A stretch of 64,000 nt of DNA from Rufibacter ruber (lineage in GTDB: Bacteria; Bacteroidota; Bacteroidia; Cytophagales; Hymenobacteraceae). The stretch lies in the NCBI RefSeq assembly GCF_001647275.1, contig NZ_LRMM01000021.1, positions 1 to 64,000 on the forward strand, read 5' to 3'. Below the pieces are notes generated by a model that searched no databases, was not told where the DNA came from, and saw nothing but the letters and a program-made list of their open reading frames with translations. This document shows positions 47,064-55,685 of the stretch, one piece after another. Positions within the stretch are counted from its first letter, which is position 1, and each line of letters starts with the position of its first letter. Position numbers and translations under genes: made by a program.

Positions 47064-48349
47064 GCCTGCATAATGTAGAGGGCAGATAGGTAAAAAGGCA
47101 TAAGCGGTATTTTATACCTCACTAAGGTGCCAAAGTTACCGCTGTTGGTTCCTACACCAAAAGCAAATACAAGTGAGAATACCATACAAAAGGTAAGTAT
47201 AGGCTTGGTGCTTATAATCTTAATCATTTTAAAGAGGCCAATCTTTCTAATGATGACAAAAGTCAGATATATAAACATCATCGCCTCTAATGCACTCAAG
47301 GCCATAATAGGGCTTCTTACCTCCCAAATAAAAGGCCTGTATAAAGAAACAATAATAGCCTGGGGGGCAACGGCAATCATACTGCCTATAGAACCGTCAA
47401 AGGTACCAATATGGTATGCTGACCCAGAAGCTTGCTGCTCTGATAAGTACAAACTGTTTATTCTAGTTCTTTCTCCAATATTATCTAAATCATAATTCGC
47501 GTTACCTTCTGTTAAGGTTGTTGCACCAATCAAAGCAATACCAAAACCAAAGACTATAAAAATAGGTTTTAATATAAGACGGAGAGATTTATTTTTTATT
47601 CGGTTATTATTCTCAATGAATACCCAGAGGGCGGCTGGTGGTAAAAAAGATAATAAAATGTATACTTTTACAGAATATATGACATAAGCGGCAAAAAAGG
47701 AGATAATGATGTTTCTTAAAATATTTCTTTTTTCAACTAATGCTCCGTAAAAGCCATAAAAAAGCCATCCTAACGCACCAATGGTGAGAGTATCTTTCAT
47801 TAAGCCTGAGCCCCAAAAGAAAACAGAAGGAATAAAAAATATCGCTATGGCAAATTCCTTGTATAAAGACGGATGAATCTTTATAAAGGTCTTGTACATG
47901 GCCCATATACCCGTAAAGCTAGACACAGCAAAAAGTAAAGAAATAACCGTATAGTTGCCAAAGCAAAGGAACCCAAACACTGTAGCTGCTCTCACTACAA
48001 AATATTCTGTGGATGATCTGTACCAATTCATTTTCTTTATGTATGGTAATAAATCTAGGATACGATTACCATCTCCAAAGAATAAACGAATACCGTCTGA
48101 AAATGAATTCTCAAATGCGCTCATAACTACTTTTGCATGATAAAAATATTCTGAAGTGTCTCCTCCTCCGTAGTAAAATTGAAAGATTAATCCAAAAGCT
48201 ATAGAACCAATAATCTTAACTGTAAGTGCAGGAATAAAGTATCTTCTGATATTTTTAGTTTTTATAGAAGCTTTAAATCTAAAAGCTATCACATAAATGA
48301 TAATAAGGTATATTGGTGTTAATAATAGGTCTGCTAGAGTAATATACAT
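47015..48349 (-). CDS. Multi-pass membrane protein, candidate polysaccharide polymerase
   Basis: The 444-residue protein has about ten to eleven hydrophobic helices with a loop after the second (FYYGGGDTSEYFYHAKVV) and a larger outside loop near residues 270-330. This layout recalls Wzy/EpsG-type polymerases, but no defining motif is seen, so the role is inferred from the cluster lacking another polymerase. It is the only leftward gene in the sugar cluster and its end overlaps the preceding glycosyltransferase gene. Base use is AT-rich like its neighbours. Confidence 0.7.
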   Translation of the reverse strand: MYITLADLLLTPIYLIIIYVIAFRFKASIKTKNIRRYFIPALTVKIIGSIAFGLIFQFYYGGGDTSEYFYHAKVVMSAFENSFSDGIRLFFGDGNRILDLLPYIKKMNWYRSSTEYFVVRAATVFGFLCFGNYTVISLLFAVSSFTGIWAMYKTFIKIHPSLYKEFAIAIFFIPSVFFWGSGLMKDTLTIGALGWLFYGFYGALVEKRNILRNIIISFFAAYVIYSVKVYILLSFLPPAALWVFIENNNRIKNKSLRLILKPIFIVFGFGIALIGATTLTEGNANYDLDNIGERTRINSLYLSEQQASGSAYHIGTFDGSIGSMIAVAPQAIIVSLYRPFIWEVRSPIMALSALEAMMFIYLTFVIIRKIGLFKMIKIISTKPILTFCMVFSLVFAFGVGTNSGNFGTLVRYKIPLMPFYLSALYIMQAYLKRPKKLRRFAVTA

Positions 48350-48404
48350 TTCTTAATTAAATTAACTTCAATTGAATTGATAAAATATTAAGAGTTTTAT
48401 TCCT

Positions 48405-49688
48405 TTATTGGTCTCTTTTATTCTTCCTCAAATAAGCCCTCGCCTCTTTCTCTGAAGCAGACTTACTATCAGATAACTTGACCACGGTCTCATAGTACTG
48501 TTTCGCCTGCTTCACATTCTTCTCCTTGTCACTGATCCGGGCCAGGTTCACAAAGGAGGAGATGTAATACCCAGATTCTTTCTCCCCACTCTGCTCAGCA
48601 AAGCTAATACATTGTTGGTAATAAGCCTTGGCTTTAGCTAAATCCCGGGTGCGGTGCTGGTGAATGTAGCCTAAAAAGAAGCTGGCGTAGCGGCCACTGA
48701 TGGCTTCGTACCCAAATACCTTCTGGTTGATCTTCTCCAGAATTTGCAAGGATAGCTGCTCTGCCACCCCAAAGTTGCCTTCAGAAAACGCCATGCGGGC
48801 GTAAAACCGCTGAAAGTAGGGGTTGTCTGGGTAGGTGCTGGCCAGGTATTGGGACAAGGCCATGGCCGCCGACCCGTTTCTGGAGTCATTGGCATAAATC
48901 TTCATCAGAAAAAACTTGGCCTCTGTGCCGGTGTAAAACCCGTTAAAGGCCACTTGCTGCAGCTGCTGCAGGCCTAATTTCTTATTGCCTTTGGGGAAGA
49001 AGAAGAGAACCGGCCGCAGCAGCGGATAATGCTCATGAATCCAGACGGCGTAGTAGTTGAAAAGTGCCTCGCCAAAAAGAAACTCATCACTCAGGCCGTT
49101 GGCTTTGCGGCTTTTCTGCAGGTATTCCAGGGCTTCTTTGCTCATAATGGCGGCCTTGCGCCAGTTCTTGCGCTCAGAGTGCAGGCGGGCGCCAAAGCCG
49201 TTGGCCGCCGACAAAAAGAAAGCGGCCTCTAAATTCTTGTTGTCTTTGTCATAAAGGTCTTCGGCCAGGGTAATGGTGGTGTCCATGTACGCCAGAAAGA
49301 CCTCGTCAAAGCGGGTGTCATTGATGTTAGAGGGCACCATTTTCCACCAGTTGCTCAGCCCCAGCAGAAAGTACGGCATGGGGTGGCTGGGGTAGCGTCT
49401 GCGCAATGATTTGAACTGCCGCTCCGCCTTCTCAAACTTGAAGTTGTACATGTTGTCCACCGCGCCGCTCAGCTCATCCATGATGGTTTCATTGAGCAGA
49501 AGCCAGCCTTTTATGTTCAGTGCCTGCGGAACAATCTCAACCGAGTCCAGCAGAATACTGGCCTGCAAAGAGTCCAGCAGTTTCTGGTCAATCTGTTTGG
49601 TAGAATCCTGTCTGGTGGAGTCAGGCACCTGGGCTTTCGCATGAAAGAAACCTAAGAGCAGGAGGAGCAGGAAAAGGGTCTTTTTCAT
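48405..49688 (-). CDS. TPR-repeat exported protein
   Basis: The start at 49688 gives a signal peptide (MKKTLFLLLLLLGFFHAKA); the frame upstream is longer but lacks it. The mature protein (about 408 residues) is a chain of helix pairs with TPR-type spacing, for example YNFKFEKAERQFKSLRRRYP and AKAYYQQCISFAEQSG, ending in KQYYETVVKLSDSKSASEKE. It probably lies in the periplasm and acts in protein-protein contacts. No fixed partner is visible. GC content returns here to the level of the window's flanks. Confidence 0.8.
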   Translation of the reverse strand: MKKTLFLLLLLLGFFHAKAQVPDSTRQDSTKQIDQKLLDSLQASILLDSVEIVPQALNIKGWLLLNETIMDELSGAVDNMYNFKFEKAERQFKSLRRRYPSHPMPYFLLGLSNWWKMVPSNINDTRFDEVFLAYMDTTITLAEDLYDKDNKNLEAAFFLSAANGFGARLHSERKNWRKAAIMSKEALEYLQKSRKANGLSDEFLFGEALFNYYAVWIHEHYPLLRPVLFFFPKGNKKLGLQQLQQVAFNGFYTGTEAKFFLMKIYANDSRNGSAAMALSQYLASTYPDNPYFQRFYARMAFSEGNFGVAEQLSLQILEKINQKVFGYEAISGRYASFFLGYIHQHRTRDLAKAKAYYQQCISFAEQSGEKESGYYISSFVNLARISDKEKNVKQAKQYYETVVKLSDSKSASEKEARAYLRKNKRDQ

Positions 49689-49814
49689 TAACTTCATTAA
49701 AACTGCCTGAGCCGCGTTATCTGGTTGTAAGTATGGGTGAACGCGCGGCCGGTGGTCGCCCACACAACAAGCGTTGCCCAAAGTAGGTTTCAATTTACGT
49801 ACTAATACGTATGC

Positions 49815-49852
49815 CGTTTTCGGCCTGTTTTTACAAAAGTAGCCCCAAAACG
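49815..49852. repeat. R1 palindrome, copy 18
   Basis: Arms TCGGCCTGTTTTT and AAAGTAGCCCC. It is the first copy after the 21.9-kb gap and lies between divergent genes. Confidence 0.7.
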
Positions 49853-49900
49853 CACAGTTCTTCCCAAAAGAAATCCCTTACTTTGAAAAAACGAACAACT

Positions 49901-50815
49901 ATGGAATTATTGCACCAGCTCTGCCAGATACATGCGCCGTCAGGCAATGAGGTGAAGATGAAAGAGTTTCTGCTCCACCATGTGCAGGAGCAGCAGGCGC
50001 GCTGGAAAGCCCGGCCCCAAATCCTTCACGGCAAAGGGTTTCAGGACTGTCTGCTGCTAGTCTTCGGGGAACCCCGCACGGTCATCTTTGCCCACATGGA
50101 CTCCATTGGCTTTATGGTACGGTACGGCAAACAACTGATAAAGATTGGCGGCCCCGTGGCCGAAGCCGGGTATACGCTGGTGGGCGAAGACAGCCAGGGC
50201 AAGATTGAGTGCACACTGGAGGTAGACGAAGAAGAGCACGAGCTGCGCTACCACTTTGAGCGGGAGATTGAGCGGGGCACCGAGCTGGTTTTTAAATGTG
50301 ATTTCCGGGAGACTGAAGACACCGTACAAAGCTGTTACCTGGACAACCGCTTGGGCGTCTGGAGCGCCCTGCAGGTGGCCCAGACACTGGAAAACGGCAT
50401 TATCGCCTTCGGGTGCTGGGAAGAGACGGGCGGCGGCTCAGTGGGCTATCTGGCCAAATACATTTATGAGACGTATGGCGTCACACAAGCCCTCATCTCT
50501 GATATTACGTGGGTCACCGAGGGGGTGCGTGCCGGCGAAGGCGTGGCCATCTCGCTGCGCGATTCTTTGATTCCGCGCCGGAGCTTTGTGCAGAAGATCA
50601 TCCAACTGGCCAGAGAGGCGAATATTCCGCACCAGATAGAGGTGGAGAGCGTCGGCGGGTCAGACGGTAAGGAGCTGCACTACGGCCCAATTCCCTGGGA
50701 CTGGTGCTTTATTGGCGCGCCCGAAGACAATGTGCATTCCCCAGACGAGCTGGTGCACAAAAAAGACATATACGCCATGGTAGACCTCTATAAACACCTG
50801 ATGCAGAAACTGTAG
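49901..50815 (+). CDS. M42-family metallo-aminopeptidase
   Basis: The start at 49901 (MELLHQLCQIHAPSGNEVKM) is preferred; upstream codons come from the R1 repeat. Metal ligands and catalytic residues appear in order: AHMDSIGF, YLDNRLGVWS, CWEETGGGS, SDITWV and NVHSPDELV. Family members are dinuclear cytoplasmic peptidases that cut N-terminal residues from peptides, often as large tetrahedral assemblies. The 304-residue length is a little short, mostly in the dimer-forming domain. Monocistronic. Confidence 0.85.
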   Translation: MELLHQLCQIHAPSGNEVKMKEFLLHHVQEQQARWKARPQILHGKGFQDCLLLVFGEPRTVIFAHMDSIGFMVRYGKQLIKIGGPVAEAGYTLVGEDSQGKIECTLEVDEEEHELRYHFEREIERGTELVFKCDFRETEDTVQSCYLDNRLGVWSALQVAQTLENGIIAFGCWEETGGGSVGYLAKYIYETYGVTQALISDITWVTEGVRAGEGVAISLRDSLIPRRSFVQKIIQLAREANIPHQIEVESVGGSDGKELHYGPIPWDWCFIGAPEDNVHSPDELVHKKDIYAMVDLYKHLMQKL

Positions 50816-50968
50816 AAGAAGCCGTATAGAATATAAAACCTATTTGTTTTTTTGCGGAGAAACCTTAGCTTGCACAACAGACCTAGGTAAGGTCTAAGAG
50901 TTAAATTCAGTTTTATTCCTGCTAATGATTTGATTTTTATTTTGATCTAAGGCAGCCTTAAAGCCACC

Positions 50969-51006
50969 CGTTTTTGGCCTGTTTTCTGAAAAAACAGCAA
51001 AAACAC
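50969..51006. repeat. R1 palindrome, copy 19
   Basis: Arms TTTTTGGCCTGTTTTC and GAAAAAACAGCAAAAA, in the leader region of the pyrophosphatase gene. Confidence 0.75.
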
Positions 51007-51136
51007 ACAGCAGAGATTATACATCTGTGTAACGGCAACCGGGCGAAAGAGAAGTAGAGGGTTAGGCCATTGGCAGGGCAGAAGTAGCTTACGAGTACGC
51101 TTACAACCGTTCAACTAACAAACAAACCGTTACTCT

Positions 51137-53378
51137 ATGCAGACAATTCTCTACGCCATTCCCGCTTTTGGGCTGGTAGCCTTGTTGTACACCGCCATCA
51201 AATCAGCGTGGGTCACCAAACAAGATGCCGGTGATGAAAAAATGAGCACCATTGCCCGGTACATTGCGGAGGGGGCCATGGCCTTCCTGAAGGCAGAATA
51301 CAAGGTGCTCACCTACTTTGCCATCATCGCCTCCATTTTTCTTTTCTATTTAGGGTACGTAGGGGAGAAGTCCTCACCTATAATTGTCGGCGCTTTCCTG
51401 ATTGGTTGTATCTTTTCGGCCCTGGCCGGGTTCATAGGCATGCGCATTGCCACCAAAGCCAACGTGCGCACCGCCCAGGCTGCTAAAACCAGCTTGTCCA
51501 GAGCCTTGAATGTGTCGTTTACCGGCGGCGCGGTCATGGGCATGGGCGTGGCGGGTTTGGCCGTGCTGGGCCTTGGCTCCCTGTTCATTGCCTTCTACTA
51601 CTGGTTTGTGCAGCGCTCAGGCGCAGCGCCAGCAGTGAGGAGATGGAGATTGCGCTGGAAGTGCTCACCGGTTTCTCGCTGGGTGCGGAAAGCATTGCCC
51701 TCTTCGCCCGGGTGGGCGGCGGGATCTACACCAAAGCCGCCGACGTGGGCGCTGACCTGGTGGGGAAAGTAGAAGCCGGAATCCCCGAAGACGACCCCCG
51801 CAACCCCGCCACCATCGCTGACAACGTAGGAGACAACGTGGGCGACGTGGCCGGGATGGGCGCTGACTTGTTCGGCTCGTACGTGGCTACCATCTTAGCC
51901 ACCATGGTGCTGGGCCGTGAAATCACCGTGACAGACAACTTTGGCGGCTTGTCGCCCATCATTCTGCCCATGCTCATTGCGGGTCTAGGCATTATCTTCT
52001 CCATGATAGGCACGCTGTTCGTGCGCGTGAGCGAAGGCGGAAACGTGCAGGCGGCCCTGAACATGGGCAACTGGTCTTCAGTGGCTTTGACGGCCATTGC
52101 CTCTTACTTTGTGATTGACTGGCTCATGCCCGAGACCCTGAACCTGCGCGGCTATGAGTTTACCTCCATGGGCATTTTCTGGGCGGTCATTATTGGTCTC
52201 ATTGTGGGTACGCTCATCTCTATCATCACTGAGTACTACACCGCCATGGGCAAGAAGCCAGTGATGTCCATTGTGCAGCAATCCTCTACGGGGGCGGCTA
52301 CCAACATCATCTCTGGCTTAAGCGTGGGCATGATGAGCACGGCCCTACCCATTATTGTTTTGGCGGCCGGAATTGTATTCTCGTATTCGGTGGCGGGGCT
52401 TTACGGGGTGGCCATTGCCGCCGCCGGTATGATGGCTACCACCGCCATGCAGCTGGCCATTGACGCCTTTGGGCCCATAGCCGACAACGCCGGGGGTATT
52501 GCCGAAATGAGCGAACTGCCCAAAGAGGTGCGCGAACGCACTGATATTCTGGACGCTGTTGGCAATACCACCGCCGCCACGGGCAAAGGCTTTGCCATTG
52601 CCTCGGCGGCCTTGACGTCGCTGGCCTTGTTTGCGGCGTTTGTGGGTATCTCGGGTATCAGCACCATTGACTTGTACAAAGCGCCGGTGTTGGCAGGTTT
52701 GTTCATTGGCGGCATGATTCCGTTCGTGTTTTCGGCCTTGGCCATTAGTGCGGTGGGCCGGGCGGCCATGGCCATGGTGCAAGAAGTACGCCGTCAGTTC
52801 CGGGAGATTCCGGGCATTATGGAAGGTACGGGCAAGCCCGAATACGACAAATGCGTGGCCATCTCTACCAAAGCGGCCATCAGGGAAATGATGTTGCCCG
52901 GTGCCATTGCCTTGATAGTGCCGCTGATCATTGGCTTCGGGTTGAGAGGCGTTTTTGAGGAGGTGTCCAGCGCTGAGATTCTGGGCGGCGTTTTGGCGGG
53001 TGTGACCGTGGCCGGCGTGCTCATGGCCATTTTCCAGTCAAACGCGGCGGGGCCTGGGACAACGCCAAAAAGTCATTTGAGAAAGGCGTGATGATCAACG
53101 GCGTGATGGAGTACAAAGGCTCAGAGCCGCATAAAGCTTCGGTAACCGGAGACACCGTGGGTGACCCCTTCAAAGATACCTCCGGCCCGTCTATGAACAT
53201 CTTGATTAAACTGATGTCTATTGTGTCACTGGTGATTGCCCCGCACATTGCGGTACGCGAAACGCCGCCACCGGCCCCTGAAACCCGTCCTGATTTGGAA
53301 GGTGCTATTCAGCGGGTGGAGAAAGCTGCGCCAGCGGCCACTGCCCAGTACCCGGTCCCTGCTAAGCAGGTGAATTAG
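51137..53378 (+). pseudogene. hppA: Membrane-bound ion-pumping pyrophosphatase, interrupted by two frameshifts
   Basis: Three frames (51137-51772, 51643-53091, 53088-53378) make one protein of about 746 residues. The substrate site [20 protein letters not shown] and [20 protein letters not shown] are intact, and [12 protein letters not shown] with Ala marks the potassium-dependent type, which often pumps sodium. It couples pyrophosphate cleavage to ion export. Break 1 lies near 51618-51630 (one base short before [14 protein letters not shown]). Break 2 lies at 53043-53052, where GCGGCGGGG should be GCGGGCGGGG to give [17 protein letters not shown]. The intact motifs on both sides of each break suggest assembly error more than real decay. 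Confidence 0.88.
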
Positions 53379-53392
53379 TAGCTTTTACCAGC

Positions 53393-53454
53393 AGCACGTT
53401 CCGTTTTCGGCCTGTTTTTCCAAAAACAGACTGAAAACGGAACGTGCTTTTTTG
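53393..53454 (+). terminator. R1-cored terminator of the pyrophosphatase gene
   Basis: AGCACGTTCCG (53393-53403) pairs fully with CGGAACGTGCT (53438-53448), the R1 core lies between, and TTTTTTG follows. The clearest example of the repeat serving as an intrinsic terminator. Confidence 0.85.
53402..53439. repeat. R1 palindrome, copy 20
   Basis: Core of the terminator at 53393-53454. Arms TCGGCCTGTTTTT and AAAAACAGACTGA. Confidence 0.8.
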
Positions 53455-53480
53455 TACAAATCAATTTAAGCAATCTCTTT

Positions 53481-53689
53481 CATGGCGCAAGGGTCCGCTT
53501 GTGCCCGTACGCATTGCCTTAACTCAAACCTGTAAGACTTCCAAAACCTCACAGGTTTTCCGTTTCTGGGCTATTTTTTCCAAAACAGGCTGAAAACAGA
53601 TTTCCGGAAAATTAGGAGTTATTCCAATAAGTAAATCTTGATGAAGTTAATAAAGAAATGCGTGGACACAAGCGGACGCTTGCGCCATG
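53481..53689. repeat. Inverted repeat ATGGCGCAAG type enclosing an R1 palindrome
   Basis: Left arm 53481-53503 (CATGGCGCAAGGGTCCGCTTG) and right arm 53667-53689 pair with one or two mismatches. A second hairpin (AAACCTGT...ACAGGTTT, about 53526-53559) and R1 copy 21 lie inside. The spacer 53379-53835 holds no gene. Confidence 0.65.
53561..53599. repeat. R1 palindrome, copy 21
   Basis: Arms CTGGGCTATTTTTT and AAAACAGGCTGA, inside the inverted repeat at 53481-53689. Confidence 0.75.
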
Positions 53690-53835
53690 AATCTGAGAAA
53701 AGAAAATAGTTAAGCTTATGGCAAACAGCCAGCCAAACCGTCGGCCTTTTTGGACCTGCCACGGCAGAAAAGGCCTTTTTACTTTTATTTTCCCCCTCTA
53801 TTCCCCAAATTTGATGCTCCCTACTTAAACAACCC

Positions 53836-54375
53836 ATGCACCACCCACCGGTAACCATTCACGACAAGCAGTTCAGTATCTATCTTCCAGAGCGTAAAAT
53901 CCTACACAGCGTAGAGATTGTGGCCGCCCGCCTCAGCCATGACTACCGCGGCAAGCGGCCGTTGTTCCTGGCGGTGCTGAACGGCTCGTTCATGTTTGCC
54001 GCAGACTTGATGAAAGAGATGAGCACGCCCTGTGAGATTTCGTTCATCAGGCTGGCCTCTTACACAGACATGCAGAGCACCGGCAGCGTGAAAGAAATCA
54101 TGGGCCTGAACGAAGACATCAAAGACCGGCACGTGGTGGTGTTGGAAGACATTGTAGACACCGGCCATACCGTGGCGGCGCTGCTGCCGCAGCTGCGCCA
54201 GCAAGGTCCAGCCTCGCTGGAGGTGGCCACCCTGCTGATCAAACCAGAGAGCCTGCAGCACAACCTCGTGATCAAGTACCCGGCCATGTCTATTGCCAAT
54301 GACTTTGTGGTGGGCTACGGTCTGGACTACAACGGCCTGGGCCGAAACCTGCGGGATATCTACAAGGTGATGTAG
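53836..54375 (+). CDS. hpt: Hypoxanthine phosphoribosyltransferase
   Basis: The PRPP-binding motif VVVLEDIVDTGHT lies near residues 98-110, preceded by VLNGSFMFAADL and followed by the later YPAMSIANDFVVGYGLDY, which places the purine. It makes IMP or GMP from hypoxanthine or guanine and PRPP in the cytoplasm. The 179-residue length is usual. It is followed by R1 copy 22 and adk; hpt, adk and obgE neighbour each other in many Bacteroidota. Confidence 0.93.
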   Translation: MHHPPVTIHDKQFSIYLPERKILHSVEIVAARLSHDYRGKRPLFLAVLNGSFMFAADLMKEMSTPCEISFIRLASYTDMQSTGSVKEIMGLNEDIKDRHVVVLEDIVDTGHTVAALLPQLRQQGPASLEVATLLIKPESLQHNLVIKYPAMSIANDFVVGYGLDYNGLGRNLRDIYKVM

Positions 54376-54378
54376 TTT

Positions 54379-54419
54379 CTGTTTTGGAGCTGTTTTCTGG
54401 AAACCAGCCCCAAAACAGG
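54379..54419. repeat. R1 palindrome, copy 22
   Basis: Arms TGGAGCTGTTTTC and GAAACCAGCCCCA. It starts 3 bases past the hpt stop. Confidence 0.75.
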
Positions 54420-54474
54420 AGTAGACGGCGCAACCTTGTGCCCTGAAAAACTGGGGTTTCCAAGATTTTCTTCT

Positions 54475-54482
54475 TACTTTTG
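54475..54482 (+). promoter_or_regulatory. Candidate -7 box (TACTTTTG) of adk
   Basis: Matches TAnnTTTG and lies 22 bases before the adk ATG. No clear TTTG is seen at the usual distance. It implies that adk has its own promoter after the hpt terminator. Confidence 0.5.
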
Positions 54483-54504
54483 TCATCTCACAATTCAAAT
54501 ACCC

Positions 54505-55086
54505 ATGCTGAATATCGTACTCTTCGGTCCTCCGGGCGCAGGCAAAGGCACGCAAAGCCAGAAACTGATACAGAAATACGGACTCATTCACCTCTCTACC
54601 GGTGATTTGTTACGCTCTGAGATTGCCCAGGGAACCGAGTTAGGACTCAAGGCGAAAGGTCTTATGGATGCTGGTTTGCTGGTACCCGATGAGGTGGTGA
54701 TTGGCATGATTGAGTCTAAGCTGGCCCAGAACCCCAACGCCGCCGGTTTCATTTTTGACGGCTTCCCGCGCACCGTGCCCCAGGCCGAGGCGCTGGACCA
54801 ACTGCTCCAAAAGTACGACCAGGGCATTAGCTGCATGGTAGCCCTTGAGGTGCCAGAAGAAGAATTGGTGAAACGCCTCTTGCTGCGCGGCCAGACCTCC
54901 GGTAGACCAGATGACGCCGATGAGGTTTTGATTCAGAAGCGCGTGGTGGAGTATAATACCAAAACTGCTCCCGTGGCCAACTACTACGCCCAGCAGAACA
55001 AATTCTACGCCATCAACGGCATTGGCGAGATTGATGAAATCTTCAACAAAAGCTGCGAAGTGATTGAAGCTTGCCAGGCGGTTTAA
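54505..55086 (+). CDS. adk: Adenylate kinase
   Basis: The start at 54505 (MLNIVLFGPPGAGKGTQ) opens on the P-loop; the upstream in-frame codons are promoter sequence. NMP-binding HLSTGDLLR, the pattern GFPRTVPQAEAL and a short LID (LLLRGQTSGRPDD) without zinc Cys residues follow. At 193 residues it is the short-lid type. It interconverts ATP plus AMP and two ADP. A terminator follows at 55114. Confidence 0.95.
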   Translation: MLNIVLFGPPGAGKGTQSQKLIQKYGLIHLSTGDLLRSEIAQGTELGLKAKGLMDAGLLVPDEVVIGMIESKLAQNPNAAGFIFDGFPRTVPQAEALDQLLQKYDQGISCMVALEVPEEELVKRLLLRGQTSGRPDDADEVLIQKRVVEYNTKTAPVANYYAQQNKFYAINGIGEIDEIFNKSCEVIEACQAV

Positions 55087-55113
55087 GCAGCCTGGCACCA
55101 TATAAAACCACAG

Positions 55114-55147
55114 AAACCATCTGATAAGAAATTGTCAGATGGTTTTT
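55114..55147 (+). terminator. Terminator of adk
   Basis: AAACCATCTGA pairs with TCAGATGGTTT and is followed by TTAG; it starts 28 bases past the stop. Confidence 0.85.
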
Positions 55148-55286
55148 AGTTCCTGAGCGAATCTTCCTGCCCCGCAGGGTGTTATGGGCTTCTGTAGGGG
55201 AAACGCATAAACCTAAAATGACCTCCGCAAAGCGGAAATCTGGTTCTGGAAGGATTGGGTTGGGTTTTTACTGAGGTGTTTTCACC

Positions 55287-55421
55287 AACTCTGCTGTTCG
55301 GGAGTTGCAATCCCGAACTAAGTACTTGCGGAGTTGAGATCCGCGGCGCGTGCTGATTAAAATTGCAATAACGGGAATTGCAACGCCCCAGAATATTGAC
55401 TTCCGGATTACAAATCCGGAA
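55287..55421. repeat. Array of ATTGCAAAT-type palindromes
   Basis: TTCGGGA...TCCCGAA (55287-55307) and TTCCGGATT...AATCCGGAA (55401-55421) frame a degenerate middle unit (GGGAATTGCAACG). They match the array at 9746-9838 in structure. Confidence 0.65.
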
Positions 55422-55579
55422 GAGCAGAGAGAACAGAGGCAGACGGAAACACAGAGCAGTGAGAAAAAGCAATTTCCGTCAGTGGCGGAGCAACATCATC
55501 CGCAATGCGGAAGGAAAATTCCCCTCCTTGGAGGGGTAGGTTCACGTTTCATGAGCTAACTCCTTGATAGGAACAAACC

Positions 55580-55618
55580 CGTTTTTGGCCTCTTTTTCAG
55601 AAAACAGGTCAAAAACAG
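55580..55618. repeat. R1 palindrome, copy 23
   Basis: Arms TTTTTGGCCTCTTTTT and GAAAACAGGTCAAAAA, 68 bases before the obgE start. Confidence 0.75.
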
Positions 55619-55685
55619 AACGTTAAAAGAAGGGCCTTCGGCGTGCGCCGAAACCAGTCACACACAAGAATTTAAGAGACCAGCT

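Larger units (their letters stand above)
55148..55685. other. Repeat-rich spacer between adk and obgE
   Basis: About 540 bases with ATTGCAAAT-type palindromes, a GC-box pair (GGAGGGG) and R1 copy 23. No gene is supported. Confidence 0.6.
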
